From: a virus
Length of the DNA stretch: 64,000 nucleotides
Reading direction: 5' to 3' (one strand)
IMG/VR virus record: IMGVR_UViG_3300010399_000039
Span: 1 to 64,000 of that record
The translations under genes and the position numbers were made by a program. Below the pieces are notes generated by a model. That model ran no database searches and was not told the DNA's origin. It saw nothing but the letters and a program-made list of their open reading frames with translations. Below, in pieces: positions 42,080 to 53,800 of this stretch (positions are counted from its first letter, which is position 1; each line of letters begins with the position of its first letter).

Positions 42080-42766
42080 ATGGAGAAAGCGATCACCTAC
42101 AACGCGCACGTAACGGTTTCAAAGCCATTCCCAGAAGCAGACTTTCCGCTTTTATGGTCGTGGATCGAAAAGAGCAAACATCACGTCTCTTGTGACCAGT
42201 CTCCCCAGAGCCTTGAAGACTTCATTGCGTATCAAATCGCCAGAACGCAGTCGATGCAGATCATCACGTGGGGGGTCTATCTTGACGGCGCACTTTCGGG
42301 CTACCTCGAAATGATGCCGCACTTTCTCGGGGTTCCTGCTGAATCAGACGATCCTTGCCTTGTTCCCGCGCTCGATAAGATCGCGGATGGCCACGGGATA
42401 TTCAAACGTGAGATGTACGGGCGAGACAAGACGACAACCGCAATCAATCTTGTGCTTCAGGAAATCTTCGCGAGTGGGATCGAGGTAATGCAGTTCTCAT
42501 TGTTCAGCCACAACCGGCTAATGATCGCGTTGCACGGATCGCTTGGCGGGCACTTCGGCGGTTCACTTGGAGAGCCGGTCACGCAGGAAGGGAACGCGGT
42601 CGCGATGGAGATGTGGGTGTTGACGAAGGTCGAGTGGGTGAAGGCGAATGCGGAGTGGATCCAGGAGTATGAGAATCACACAAGGCAAGCGAAGGCGTTC
42701 GCCGCAGCATACGAGCTGGGTTATCCCGATTACGAAACGGTCGAGAAGATACTGCTAGGAGCGTAA
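42080..42766 (+). CDS. GNAT-like (T7 gp13-like) phage protein, 228 aa
   Basis: ATG 42080 is chosen because the longer frame from TTG 42032 includes the promoter. N-terminal YNAHVTVSKPFPEADFPLL, then MQIITWGVYLDGALSGYLEM, a central helix (KTTTAINLVLQEIFASG), EVMQFSLFSHNRLMIALHGS and FGGSLGEPV. It shares PFPEAD and the TWG-DG-GYxE core with the gene at 11278. Degenerate acetyltransferase fold; may be an internal virion or host-modifying protein. Followed by three virion genes. Confidence 0.65.
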   Translation: MEKAITYNAHVTVSKPFPEADFPLLWSWIEKSKHHVSCDQSPQSLEDFIAYQIARTQSMQIITWGVYLDGALSGYLEMMPHFLGVPAESDDPCLVPALDKIADGHGIFKREMYGRDKTTTAINLVLQEIFASGIEVMQFSLFSHNRLMIALHGSLGGHFGGSLGEPVTQEGNAVAMEMWVLTKVEWVKANAEWIQEYENHTRQAKAFAAAYELGYPDYETVEKILLGA

Positions 42767-42770
42767 GTCT

Positions 42771-43028
42771 ATGCCAGTCATCAAAGCTGAAGAGATACTA
42801 ATCACGCCTCAACCGAAGCGTGGCTTGCTCCGGCCTTCCGTTGTTTTTAGTTTGCCAAACGGCATCACTTTCGAGATGGATACCGTCGAGGCCGGTGCGT
42901 TCTGGTCAGAGATCGTTTTCAATATCGGGAAGGCCGAGAGCGACGATGGAGGCCGAAGCTTAGATCTAGGCAGGCAGCAGGCTCGCGCACTATGGGATCA
43001 GCATAATTCAGCCCCCGCGAAGAGGTAA
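42771..43028 (+). CDS. Hypothetical protein, 85 aa
   Basis: Starts 4 bases after the GNAT stop. Beta-rich N-terminal half (VVFSLPNGITFEMDTVEAGA) and helical C-terminus. Not recognised; between GNAT-like and internal virion protein genes. Confidence 0.55.
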   Translation: MPVIKAEEILITPQPKRGLLRPSVVFSLPNGITFEMDTVEAGAFWSEIVFNIGKAESDDGGRSLDLGRQQARALWDQHNSAPAKR

Positions 43029-43032
43029 ACCA

Positions 43033-43626
43033 ATGCCTGTCATTCCGTTCATCCCAGCAATCATCAGCGGCGTCGGTGCAATCGCCAGCGCAAAGGGTAA
43101 GAAGTCAACTTCGACCTCAACAACCAGCGCCAACTACGACCCCGCACAGGCCGCGATTCATGCGCAACTTGCGGACATCTTCAAGAACATTCTCGCGAAC
43201 GGCCCAAGCGTTCCCGGCTGGCAAAAGAACCAGATGGCGACTCAGGTTAATAGCGGATATGCCGGAATAGTGCCGAAGCTCGAACAGCAACTTGCGTCGC
43301 GAGGCTTTGGGGAATCCGGGAAACTTGGCACTACGCTTCGCGGCGTCGAAATTGGGCGAGTCAACGCATTGAGTCAAGGCCAGCAGGCTTTAAGCGCGGC
43401 AGCACAACAGCGATACGATGAGATGCTGAGACTCGCGCAGAGCTTTACGAATCCAACGAGTCAGACCACCACCGGGAGCGTCACCGGCCCGAGCAATTAC
43501 GGCGGGGCGTTCTCTCAAATCGGCGGCGATCTTGCCAGTATGTTAATGCTGCGCAAGATGTTTGGGAACGCGGGCGGCAGCGGCGGTGGTGGTGGATTCG
43601 ATGACGGCTTTACCGGACAGGTTTAG
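43033..43626 (+). CDS. Probable internal virion protein, 197 aa
   Basis: AGAGGTAA site. An N-terminal membrane-active hydrophobic segment (VIPFIPAIISGVGAIASA) is followed by a Ser/Thr linker, a helical body (QAAIHAQLADIFKNILANG, LAQSFTNPTSQTTTGS) and a Gly-rich end. This layout resembles small internal proteins ejected by podoviruses, similar in place to T7 gp14 or P22 gp7. Ends with TAG. Confidence 0.6.
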   Translation: MPVIPFIPAIISGVGAIASAKGKKSTSTSTTSANYDPAQAAIHAQLADIFKNILANGPSVPGWQKNQMATQVNSGYAGIVPKLEQQLASRGFGESGKLGTTLRGVEIGRVNALSQGQQALSAAAQQRYDEMLRLAQSFTNPTSQTTTGSVTGPSNYGGAFSQIGGDLASMLMLRKMFGNAGGSGGGGGFDDGFTGQV

Positions 43627-43632
43627 AAACCG

Positions 43633-44865
43633 ATGGGCAGTTACCCCCCAGATCAAAATACGTCGGGCATTGATCCTCGACAAGATAAAGGATTCGGCTT
43701 CGGTCTCGGTTCAAGCTTCGACTCAATGAATACGTGGCAGAAAGCCGCGCTCCTGAGTAATCCGAGAGCCCTACAAATCATGCAGTACGTGCAGCAACTC
43801 GGCGCGCAGAAAGAGGAACGTGATCGAAGGCGGCAGATTTTTCAGATGGACCTCGAAGATCGCCAGCGTCAGCGAGCGCATGAGGATTTGGCAACCGCAA
43901 TCACACTACATGGCGCAGGATTAATGCCGTCACCAGCAACGACACCAGAAGCCGATCTTAAGGTTAGACAAGCCTTCAATATGGACCCGTCTGTTTACCG
44001 CGAGCCGATTCAAGTCGGAGGTAAAACCTATCGCTTCCCAAGCCAATCGGATCAGGAGGAGCGTGCGCTCGAAAAGCAACAGACCGCAGCGGCGGGCGAA
44101 TACCAGAAGGCCTATTCAACCGCAAAAGGAAGAGCGGCTGGTGAAGACGCGACTGCGGTAGAGATGGATTTTGGGGACGCAGGAAAGATAAAAGTGCCAA
44201 GAACCCAGTTCATCTCGGCTTTGCGACTACAGCAGGACTTGAAGGCGAATAAGTATTCCGCGCACACGTTTCAAAAAGACGACAACGGCAACACAACATT
44301 TGTGGGAATACCTCAGAACGGCGGTGAGCCGGTCAAGGTTTCGCTTGGAGCTATCGGGACGACGAAGACGGTGAAGACCAATAGCGGCGGCATAATGACA
44401 CCGCGCGCCGAAAGAGCCTTCAACGAGGCGCAAGGGGCTATCGATCTCGCGAAGGCTGGCCCGAAAGCTACGAAGCAAGAGAGCTTTGACGAGAAAATCA
44501 AAAGAGAGATGGTCGGCGGTGATGCACCCGATCAGGTTCGCGAGAAGGAAGCCCAACGACTATGGAAGATTGCAGAGGATAAAGTCGCAAAAGCGGTGGC
44601 TGCGCATCCCGACGAACTCGAAGGCGGCAAGGGTGACGGTGGCTTCCCGTTCATTGTGCCAAAACAGAATAAGTCAGGCGTGACAACGATACCGCCGCCA
44701 ACCGCGAATGTCGCCGATCAAATCAAGCGTGCGGTTGCTAATCAGCAAAGCAAGAAACTTCCCTTCCTCAAGAAGAATGCGCTGATCGTCGCTCAAAAGC
44801 TCGGACTTTCATTCGAAGAGTTTTCGCGGCAGTGGCACGCGGCGGGGGGAATCATCACCCCATAA
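43633..44865 (+). CDS. Probable internal virion protein, 410 aa
   Basis: Precedes the giant ejection protein by 9 bases. N-terminal Gly-rich segment (FGFGLGSSFDSMNTWQKAAL), long helical middle (RRRQIFQMDLEDRQRQRAHE) and Lys/Glu-rich remainder. Comparable in place to T7 gp15/P22 gp20-type ejected proteins. No enzymatic motif seen. Confidence 0.58.
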   Translation: MGSYPPDQNTSGIDPRQDKGFGFGLGSSFDSMNTWQKAALLSNPRALQIMQYVQQLGAQKEERDRRRQIFQMDLEDRQRQRAHEDLATAITLHGAGLMPSPATTPEADLKVRQAFNMDPSVYREPIQVGGKTYRFPSQSDQEERALEKQQTAAAGEYQKAYSTAKGRAAGEDATAVEMDFGDAGKIKVPRTQFISALRLQQDLKANKYSAHTFQKDDNGNTTFVGIPQNGGEPVKVSLGAIGTTKTVKTNSGGIMTPRAERAFNEAQGAIDLAKAGPKATKQESFDEKIKREMVGGDAPDQVREKEAQRLWKIAEDKVAKAVAAHPDELEGGKGDGGFPFIVPKQNKSGVTTIPPPTANVADQIKRAVANQQSKKLPFLKKNALIVAQKLGLSFEEFSRQWHAAGGIITP

Positions 44866-44874
44866 CCACATGGA

Positions 44875-47800
44875 ATGGCCGAAACCGACTTTCGTATTGA
44901 AGACTTCTTAGGCGACTCGCCTTCTCCCGCTGGCGGCTCATATCCCGCCGACCCCGAATACGATCCAATCCCAGGTGACGACAGATCACAGAACCGAGCA
45001 TACGCGCGCAAGGAAGCAGCCAAGCGCCGCCTCGATCCTGATTTCGTTGATCGGCTTTTCAAACAGGAATCCGGCTATAACCGAAAGGCCGTCAGCAACA
45101 ACGGTGCGCTGGGCATAGGCCAGTTGCTTCCAGAAACCGCCAAACGCTACGGAGTGACTGATCCTTTCGACGCAAAGCAGAACATCGATGCCAGCTTGAG
45201 CCACATCGAGGATCTTCATCGTCGCTTCAACGGCGACACCAGAAAGGTTGCAGCCGGATACTTCGCGGGTGAGGGTGCAGCAGAGAAGGCACTGGCGAAC
45301 CCAAGAGGCAATCCAAAGACGAAAGCCTATGCTGATCAGATAGCCGGACGAGCGCCGTCATTCCAGATTGAAGACTACTTCGGCGACGGCCCTCAGAGCC
45401 CCGTAGCCGCGCCGCAGGTTCAGGTGTCAGCTAAGCCCTTCCAGATCGAAGATTATTTCGGAGACACGCCCACGGCTTCACCGGGGCTACCAGAAACGAA
45501 CGTGGTCGCGGAGGCACCACCAGCGGTCATAGAGGCACCTGCGCAAGCTCCCAATCTTCGACCACCGACCACGCCGAAGATCGCCCCTCAAGGCCCAACT
45601 GGCGTTGAAATCAACCTGACCGAGCATCTTCGTTCTGGGCAGACCCCAACCCCGCAAGATATTGGCAAACTCAGCTATCAGGGACTCGGGTTCACCGACG
45701 AAGAAGCGGCAGACTTTGCCAAAGCGGTTCTTAGCAAGCCGCATGTGAGCCAACAGGACATCGCGAGCGTCTTCTATCAACCCGCCGATGAGGGTTCGAC
45801 AAAGGTGTTGCTCGCTCGCGCAGCGCAGGACGAAGGCGGGCGAGTCATTCTCCCTGACCTGGAGGCGCACAACTCGGATGCGAAGCGGTCGTGGCTCCAG
45901 CACTACCGGGCAGAGAAGGGCAAACAGGCCACGAGTGATAAACGCAGCGCTGAGATCGAACGGCTTGCTGCGCTTCCAGAATCCAAACGCGAAGATGCCG
46001 CAACGAAATTCGCACTGGCTCAGGAGAAAGCAGGCACGCCGCTGACGCCAGAAGAACGAAAGAGACTTGGCGGCGGGCCGCTTCCGATGGGCGGTGCGGT
46101 ACTGACCGATCTCGGCTCCATCATCAGAGGTGCAGGCGAAGGATTTGTTGCGCCTACAATCAAGGGAGTGGGTCGATTATTTGGAAGCGAGAAGACAAAA
46201 GAATTCGGCGCCTGGATTGAGCAGACCGCGAGAGAACGTGAGGCTCTTTATGGTCGACAGGGTTCGATAGGAGAGGCTGAAAGAACGGTCGGAGCGATCG
46301 CACCCGCGCTCGCAACCGGATCGGTCGGCGCAATGGCGTCACTTGGAGCGCTTGGCTCTTACGGACAAGGGAAATCCGCACCCGTCGCGGCGGCCGAAGG
46401 GGCGTTGACCTATCTCGGGCTCAAAGGTGTGGGTCAGATGATGAGATACATCAAAGCTCCGAATTTGTTCCGTGGGCTCCAGGCGTTGACCGATGACGAG
46501 ATCAAAGCCCTCGACGAAGCTGTGACGACCGGCAAGATGAAACCGGCGGATGCGGCAGCGGCAGCGGAAGCCGAAACCGCACGGCGCATCCTCGAAGCCT
46601 CGAAGTTCTTCTCGGCCGACAAAGCGCCAACCGGACTTAGCAGGGGCGATCTCGAATCCCTGCAAAGTTGGATAGCGTCTGGCCGCATCACCGAAACGCA
46701 AGCAGAACGACTCGCTCAGAAAGTCGTCAGCGAGCAAGTAAAAGCGGGTGCGGCTGTGCCGACGTTGACCGAGGGGCAGAGCATCAGCCCGACTCTCGAA
46801 AAAGTGCTTGGCGGTGCGTTTCTCGCGACGGTTCCAACGTTGGTCGAAACGGCGGCTGGCAATCCGCCTACCTCGGAATCAATGTTCCACAATCTTGTCT
46901 TGGCGGCGCTCGCAGAAGGAAGCGGAGCACTGAAAGGCAAAGCCGAAACAAAACCAGAACGCGGCAAGATCGAAGAAGTATCGAGAGAAGAAGTTGGAAC
47001 AAAGCAAGGCGAACCTCTCGTTGCGAACAAAACCGACGAGGTTCCCTTGGGAACGAAAGCCGTATGGCGATCAGCGGATGGTGACATCCCCGTAATTGTC
47101 ACAGGCGATCTCGGAGTGAAGAACGGACGGCGCTTTGTTCAGGTCGCGGAATCGAAAGCCGGTATTCCCGTCGACGAACTCGCAGGAGCGCCAAAGGAGA
47201 ATCTCAGTGATAGCGATAAGGGACCAGTTCCCACAACAGTACAAGGAAAGCCAACTGCCAGCGCTGAAGAAGCAGCCGGTGAAACAGCGCCCAGCCCCGA
47301 AGCCAAGCCCGAAGGGAAAGTAACGACCACAACGAAAGGAGAATCAGATGCCGAAGCAATACGAAGAGATCAAGAAAAGCTACGAGAAGCGCGGAGTGCC
47401 GGAACCGAAAGCAAAGGAACTAGCAGCGCGGACGTTCATCAAGAAGGGGTCGGGCGGCAACCCGTCGAGCCGAGCGAAGTCACTGCACGCGGACAAGCCG
47501 AAGAGCAAGTAACCGAGAAGGGTGCAGAAACTCCCACTGCGCCCGTCCGTAAACTCGCGCATGAACGATTCGGCGAGGTCACGGTTGCTGAGAATCAAGA
47601 CGGAGTGGAAGCCGGGCATCTTCGCGTGAAGGATAGCACGGGCGATGAGCATGTGATTCAGAATCCGAGATTGCACGGGAACCAGCTTGCGGCGTTTGTG
47701 AAACCGGAGCCTGTTCAGCCAGTAGCGGAGACACCGCCAGCCGCGCCGACGCCGCTACAACCTCCAAGTAAACCGGCCATACCTCTAAGTAAACAGCCCG

Positions 47801-50800
47801 CAGCTCCAAGTAAGCCCTCGGTCGCTGCGCCAAAGCCCCAAGTTCCAGCAGCCGATGCCTTCTCTCAAGCTCTCTCTGTCCGCCTCGAAGAGAAGCGCCA
47901 ATCAGCAGCCGAGCAGTTCAAGCAGCGGGTCCGCGAGTCTCGCGGGGCACCGAAGCTCTATCAGGAACCGGGAAGCCAGCGGATTGGGATTTTCAACAAG
48001 GACGGAAAGCTCGTAGGAACCGCTTCGCTCAGCGAGTCGAGCGATCCTCAGAAGTGGGTGAATCGGAACTATCCCAAAGATCATACCTGGGGACCACTCA
48101 CGATGGAGGGCGAGGGTAAGAAGCAGATTGCGAGCGGCAGAGAGAAACAGGCGAACATCTTGGCGCAGACGAAGACTCCCCAAGCCTACGAAGACATCGA
48201 GCTCCCCGACGAGGTAAAGCGCCCGCTGCTTGAAATCGCACAGTCCTTCATGGCCGAAGGCGAAGCGGATTACTCAAAACTCGTCGCGAACTTCGAAAAG
48301 CTGCTCGGTGGAGACTTCGAATACGTTGTCGATGTGCTCCCAACTGTAGTTGCTCACGCAGAGAAGCTTCAACGCCTCAGAAGCGCGCCTTCAGACAAGA
48401 TCGACCTCGCGCCCGGCGAAGCGAAAGAGAAGGCAGCAGTCATCGGCAAACCTTCTCGCGTTGTCACGCCTCGCGGCATCGAAGCGCAGACTCGTTTTGC
48501 GCTGTTTGAATCCGATCAGCCGATCACAAGCCATGATGTCGAGCTTCGCCCGAATCCTCACTTCCCTGAAGGCGTGCAGAATCGCGACCGCGCCAAGGTG
48601 TCGAGCGAAGACGATCTGCAGCAAAAGATAAAACGCTTCGAACCTGAATATCTGGGGAAGAGCATCGAGGCTGGACGCGGCGCTCCAATCGTCGGACCCG
48701 ACATGGCGGTTGAGTCGGGCAACGGGCGAGTGATTATGCTTCGCCGAATCTATCGCGATCACCCGGAACAAGCAGCGAAGTACAGAGCATGGCTGAAAGA
48801 GAACGCTGCGAAGTTCGGAATGACACCGGCCCAAGTCGAAGCGATGAAGCAACCGATCCTTGCTCAGATCAGAGCAACAGAATTCAGCCCCGCCGAAAGG
48901 ATTCAATTCGCGGAACAAGCCAACGAAGACACGCAGTTGAAGCTTTCGCCAGTCGAAGTAGCACGTGGCGATGCAAGAAAACTCAGCGCCGGATTGATTG
49001 CGCAATTCAAGCCAAGCGAAGACGGCGACATTCTTGCGGCCAGTAACCGAGAGTTCGTGAAAGGCTTTCTCGATCAAGTAGTCGGGCCATCCCGCGGCGA
49101 TCTTCTGACAAGCGATGGCTCGCTGAACCAGACCGGTGTCGATCGTGTTCGCAACGCGATATTCGCCAGAGCCTACGCTGACACCGATGCCGGGATCTCC
49201 GCGCTCGAGAAACTTGCTGAAGAGACCGACGTGAACACAAAGCGCGTGATCAACGCAATGGTTACGGTGGCGCCGCGCTTCGTTGAATTAAAGCAGATGA
49301 TTACCGGCGGCGGTCGCTACGCGCTGGATCTGTCGCCGGACCTTGCGGAAGCCGCGAAGCAACTTGCGCTGGTCAGAGAGTCGGGAATCACGGTTGATGA
49401 GTTTCTTCGACAGGGCCAGCTTTTCGGCGAGAATCTAAGTCGGGTTCAAAAGAAACTGCTCTGGACCTTGAATGAGAACGCGCGTTCGGCGACTAAGCTT
49501 TCCCAGGTGTTGACAAACTATCTGGATGCGGTTGATGCTATCGGTGATCCAAGGCAGCAATCGTTCTTCAGTCAGAACGTGCCGACGAAGGAAGAGATTC
49601 TGGAAGCGGCCGTAAGGCGAACCCAAGATGCTGACCAATCAAACATTGCAACGGCTGCGGAACAAGCTATCGGTGGCGCACGTGAGGGCTTATTTACCGA
49701 AAGGCAAAGCGCCGCGGCTGCCGGAACGCAAGCCGCGCCCGCCGGTAGTAGCAAGAGCGCTGATGTTGCTCCGAAGAAAACAGAAGTCAAACCTGCCGTC
49801 ACCGCCACCGACCGGCAATCCTTCCGACGAGCTCTAATCGAACAGTGGGGATACTCCGAAGAAGTCGCGCATAGAACCTCTGAGGTAATGGAGGCGCTGG
49901 CGCAGAGCTACGTTTACGATCTCAAGCAAAGCGATCCGAAGACTGACGCCGCGAAGGTGAAGCGCGCGTTCTACGAAACGGTGAGGATTGCGCCGGCGGT
50001 AAAGTCGGTCTTCAACCGAGGCACGTTCGACCCGAACGACCCGAATATCTTAAAGCAAGGGGAGCTTGCCTCAACCGAATTCACTCAAACAGGCGAAGCC
50101 ATCATCCGCGCCGGTCAGAACCCAAATGCTTCTTCCGCGATCCACGAAATCTTTCATGGCTCGCTTCCGATCCTTGCGCGGCTCGCCAATCAGCCAACAG
50201 CACCCGCTACCTTGAAATCGGCCATAGGAGCCATTCTTGAGCATTCCGGTTTTGAAGGCATTCCCGAATATCTACGTCAGCATCAAGGATGGGTAGATGG
50301 TTCCGCAACGCAGGCTGATCGAGACAGCTATCGCGCCGGGTCGGAGAAAGGTGCACGAGCCTGGGAGGGCTACTTCAGAGAAGGCAACGCGCCAACCTCC
50401 GCGCTCAAAGCCGCGTTCGACAAATTCAAGGAATGGCTCTCACGAATCTATCAACGCATTCGTCCCGACATGGAGATGTCGGACAGCGTTCGCCGTGCGT
50501 TTGATCGAATCCTCGGCGGCGAACGCGAACAGGCCGCGCTCAAGATCAAGGAAGCTGATCACTGGAACTTCCGCCGCTCATCGTTCGCATCGCCCGAAAC
50601 TGAAGCAAAGTTTCGCGACATCGTGCGACAAGCCGCCGTTGAAAGCGGCGGGGAACACAAAGCGCCGGTCTCTCGCGAGCAACACCTTGAGCGAGTCGCG
50701 GAACTCGAACCCGATCTTATCAAAGAGGTCAAAAGTCTCAGACAAATTCAAATCGCGTCTCGTGAAGTTTTCACGGCAGCGGCCCAATACGCCCAGACTC

Positions 50801-53800
50801 TCACGAATCAAGCGCAGCAACTCAGAGCGCAGATCACGCCAGCTACCTTGCCGCACGAGCAACTTGAACTCGAAGACAAGATCGCGGCGCTCGAACATGA
50901 CGCCACCGAGATCATGGCTCACACGATTGGCGTGCGTTCAGAATTTGGCCGTAATCTCGCGCTGCTTGCCGCTCAAAAGACCGATCAGCTCGCGCCCGAG
51001 AAGGTGTTGGCGTTTGGCAAGAAGCTCGCCGCGCAGAAAGGGCTCGATCAGAACTCGCGAACGTGGCGCACGGCGGCTCAGAAGCTCGTCGGGTTGAGCA
51101 ACGAGATTCAGGGCGCACAGACCGAGAAGAATCGGATTCAGAAAGAGCGCAAGGCCGTTCAGGACGGGACCGCGACGAAAGCAACAAAGCGTGCGCCGTG
51201 GCAAAGCGTGATGCTTGGAAACCTGAAAGCGCAGGCTAACGAAGCAAGCGCGAGACTTCAGGAACTCTACGGCAAAAAGCTCTATCAAGAAGGCTCACTG
51301 ACTGCCGATGAAATGGATCGCGTCAAGGCGAAGTTTGAATTCTTGAAAGCGGAAGCAAAGAAGACCAGCCAGCCTCTCAGGACCGCAGTGGACGATTACA
51401 TTCGGCAGGGCGGGCTATTCGGAGCCGAACTCTCGCCTGCGCAGCAAGGCGCGCTCATGGAGATGGCGAACCCAACCAGACGCGCCGCGCTGAAGACAGA
51501 ACAAGCTTCGCTGTTTGAAACCTCGCCCACTTTGGAATCTCGCCGGGAACAATCGCAGATCGACAAGGCGGGGCCGTCAAATCTTCTGTTCCAAGAAGAC
51601 GACATCCCATCAGTGGCGCACGACATCGCAACGATCCTTGCTGCTCGTGTAGCCGAAGAGTCGCAAACCAAGAAAGGGCTCCCGCTTGATCGAATCCTCG
51701 AAGAGATGCGGGCCAGCTTCCCCGACATAATCGGCGAGTATGAAGAGCAGATCAAAGCGACCGCTGACAGCTTGCTCAAGGATGCCCGGCGCCAAGCGCT
51801 TGTCTCCGCTGCGCGCAATCCCGAACAGGCGATGAGCGCACGGGCGGAACTTGCTCGGGACATCGCCGATGCGCGGCGCGCCGTGAAGGAAGCGGAGAAA
51901 GCCGCAGCCAAGAAGAAAGCCCAGATGGATGCTGCCTGGGAAGCCGACAATGTGAAAGCTCAGAAGGAAGCGGCGCGGCTTTGGGATAAATCGAACGCGG
52001 AATGGCGCAAGGCATCGGAAGAAGCAGAGACCCAACTGCCCAAGGCTGAGATTCAAGCGCAACGAGTGTTTGAGCGCCAACAGCGTGCGGCGGTGATCGA
52101 AGAGGCGAAGCGCGAAACCGAGGCCGCGAAGATTCAGGAACAGGCTCGTCTCGAAGAGGTCGCTGATGCTGCGCGGGAAGAACTGAAGCGAGCGCGAGAA
52201 GCCGCGATGGAGTCGATCAAGAGCAACGTGGCTGCTCCGGCGAGAGAGCGAAAAGCAGCGGAACGTAAAGCGGCGGCAGCTTCCCGAAAGTGGAACGCGC
52301 CGATTATCCAAGCGGCATCAGAAGCGCGCGCCAGAATCACTCAACCCGATTACGTACCGACCATCGATGATCTCGCAGCGATCGCGGCCGACAAGACTTT
52401 CGAGCCGGGCATGACCGGCGCACAGCTTCACGCCGAGATGCAGCAATACGGGAAGCCGTACACGAAGAACATTCCGCAGATTCGTCACGCAGCCGCAGAA
52501 CTGAAATCCAATGCGAGCAAGGCGGCGATTCAACGTAGGCTTGAAGCAAAGGCGGCGGGCCGGGCGGAAGGGTTAACGAAACCCGCAGAGCAACAGCAGG
52601 CGCGCGAGGATTACGCAAAGTGGCAACAGGAAGAACTCGCGAGACTGGCCGCCGAGGAGGCATGGCAGACCAAGCGCGTGCAAACCGCGAAGCGGGATCT
52701 TGCGAAAGAATTTGCAAAGCTACAGAAGCCGTCGAAGCTGGACGTTACGCTTGATTTGTTGGGCCTGCCGATCTCGTTGGCTTCATCAGTTGACTTACCG
52801 CATCTTCGCCAGGGCATCCCCACGCTGATGAATCACCCGCGGGCTTGGTTCGAGTCTCTGATGAAAAGCTTTAGCACTTGGACCGAAGGGCAGATGGAAA
52901 CCCGGCTAAACGAATTGGAGCGATCGCCACTCGCGGAGCTGGCGCACCTTTCGGGGCTGAAACAATCGGGTCTCGAAGCCCGTCGTAATCCACTCTCGAG
53001 ACTTGCTCGCGAAGAACAGTTTCAAAACCGCATCGCTCAGATGGTGCCCCACGTCAGAGTTAGCGAACGCCAATACACGACCGGAATGGACGTGATGCGC
53101 TACAAAGTCTTCGAACTGCATGCCGAGAAGATGCTGAACAAATTCCCGCCGGCGCTTCATCCTGAAATGTATTCGGAGATTGCGCGGATCGTGAACATAA
53201 TGACCGGCGTCGGCGATCTCGGTTCTTTCACGCATTACGCGCCGTTCCTGAATCGCTTCGTGCTGTATGCGACGCGCTATCTCGTCTCTCGATTCCAACT
53301 GCTCGGGATGCTTCGCTCGCCCGCGTTCTATAGAGGCCAGCCGTGGGAAGTCAGAAAGATTGCCGCGAAGGAAGCTTATGGCTACGTCGGCAAGATGGCG
53401 CTCTTGTTCGGCGCACTGGCGGCGGTCGGGCTGACGAGTCTCGATGTCGACGATGACGATTTTCTAAAACTGCGCGTCCCGAAGACAAATCAGAAGTGGG
53501 ATTTGACCGGCGGCATGGGCGGGTATGTAAAGACGCTATTCAAGCTGGCACGTTCTGCTTACCGCAAGAGCACCGGCCAGCGAGAATTCGCGGGCGATTC
53601 TGCCGGAGACACCATACAGCAATTCGTCAGATCGAAGCTCGCACCGGCACCCGCGACGTTGTGGGATTGGAAAACCGGAAAGACCTATACGGGCGAACCT
53701 TTCACTTGGGGCGGCAAGGTCGGCGAACTCGTGACGCCAATGGTGGCGCGGGATATCTTCGACGCGATCAAAACGGATGGCGCACGAGGCGCGGTTATGA

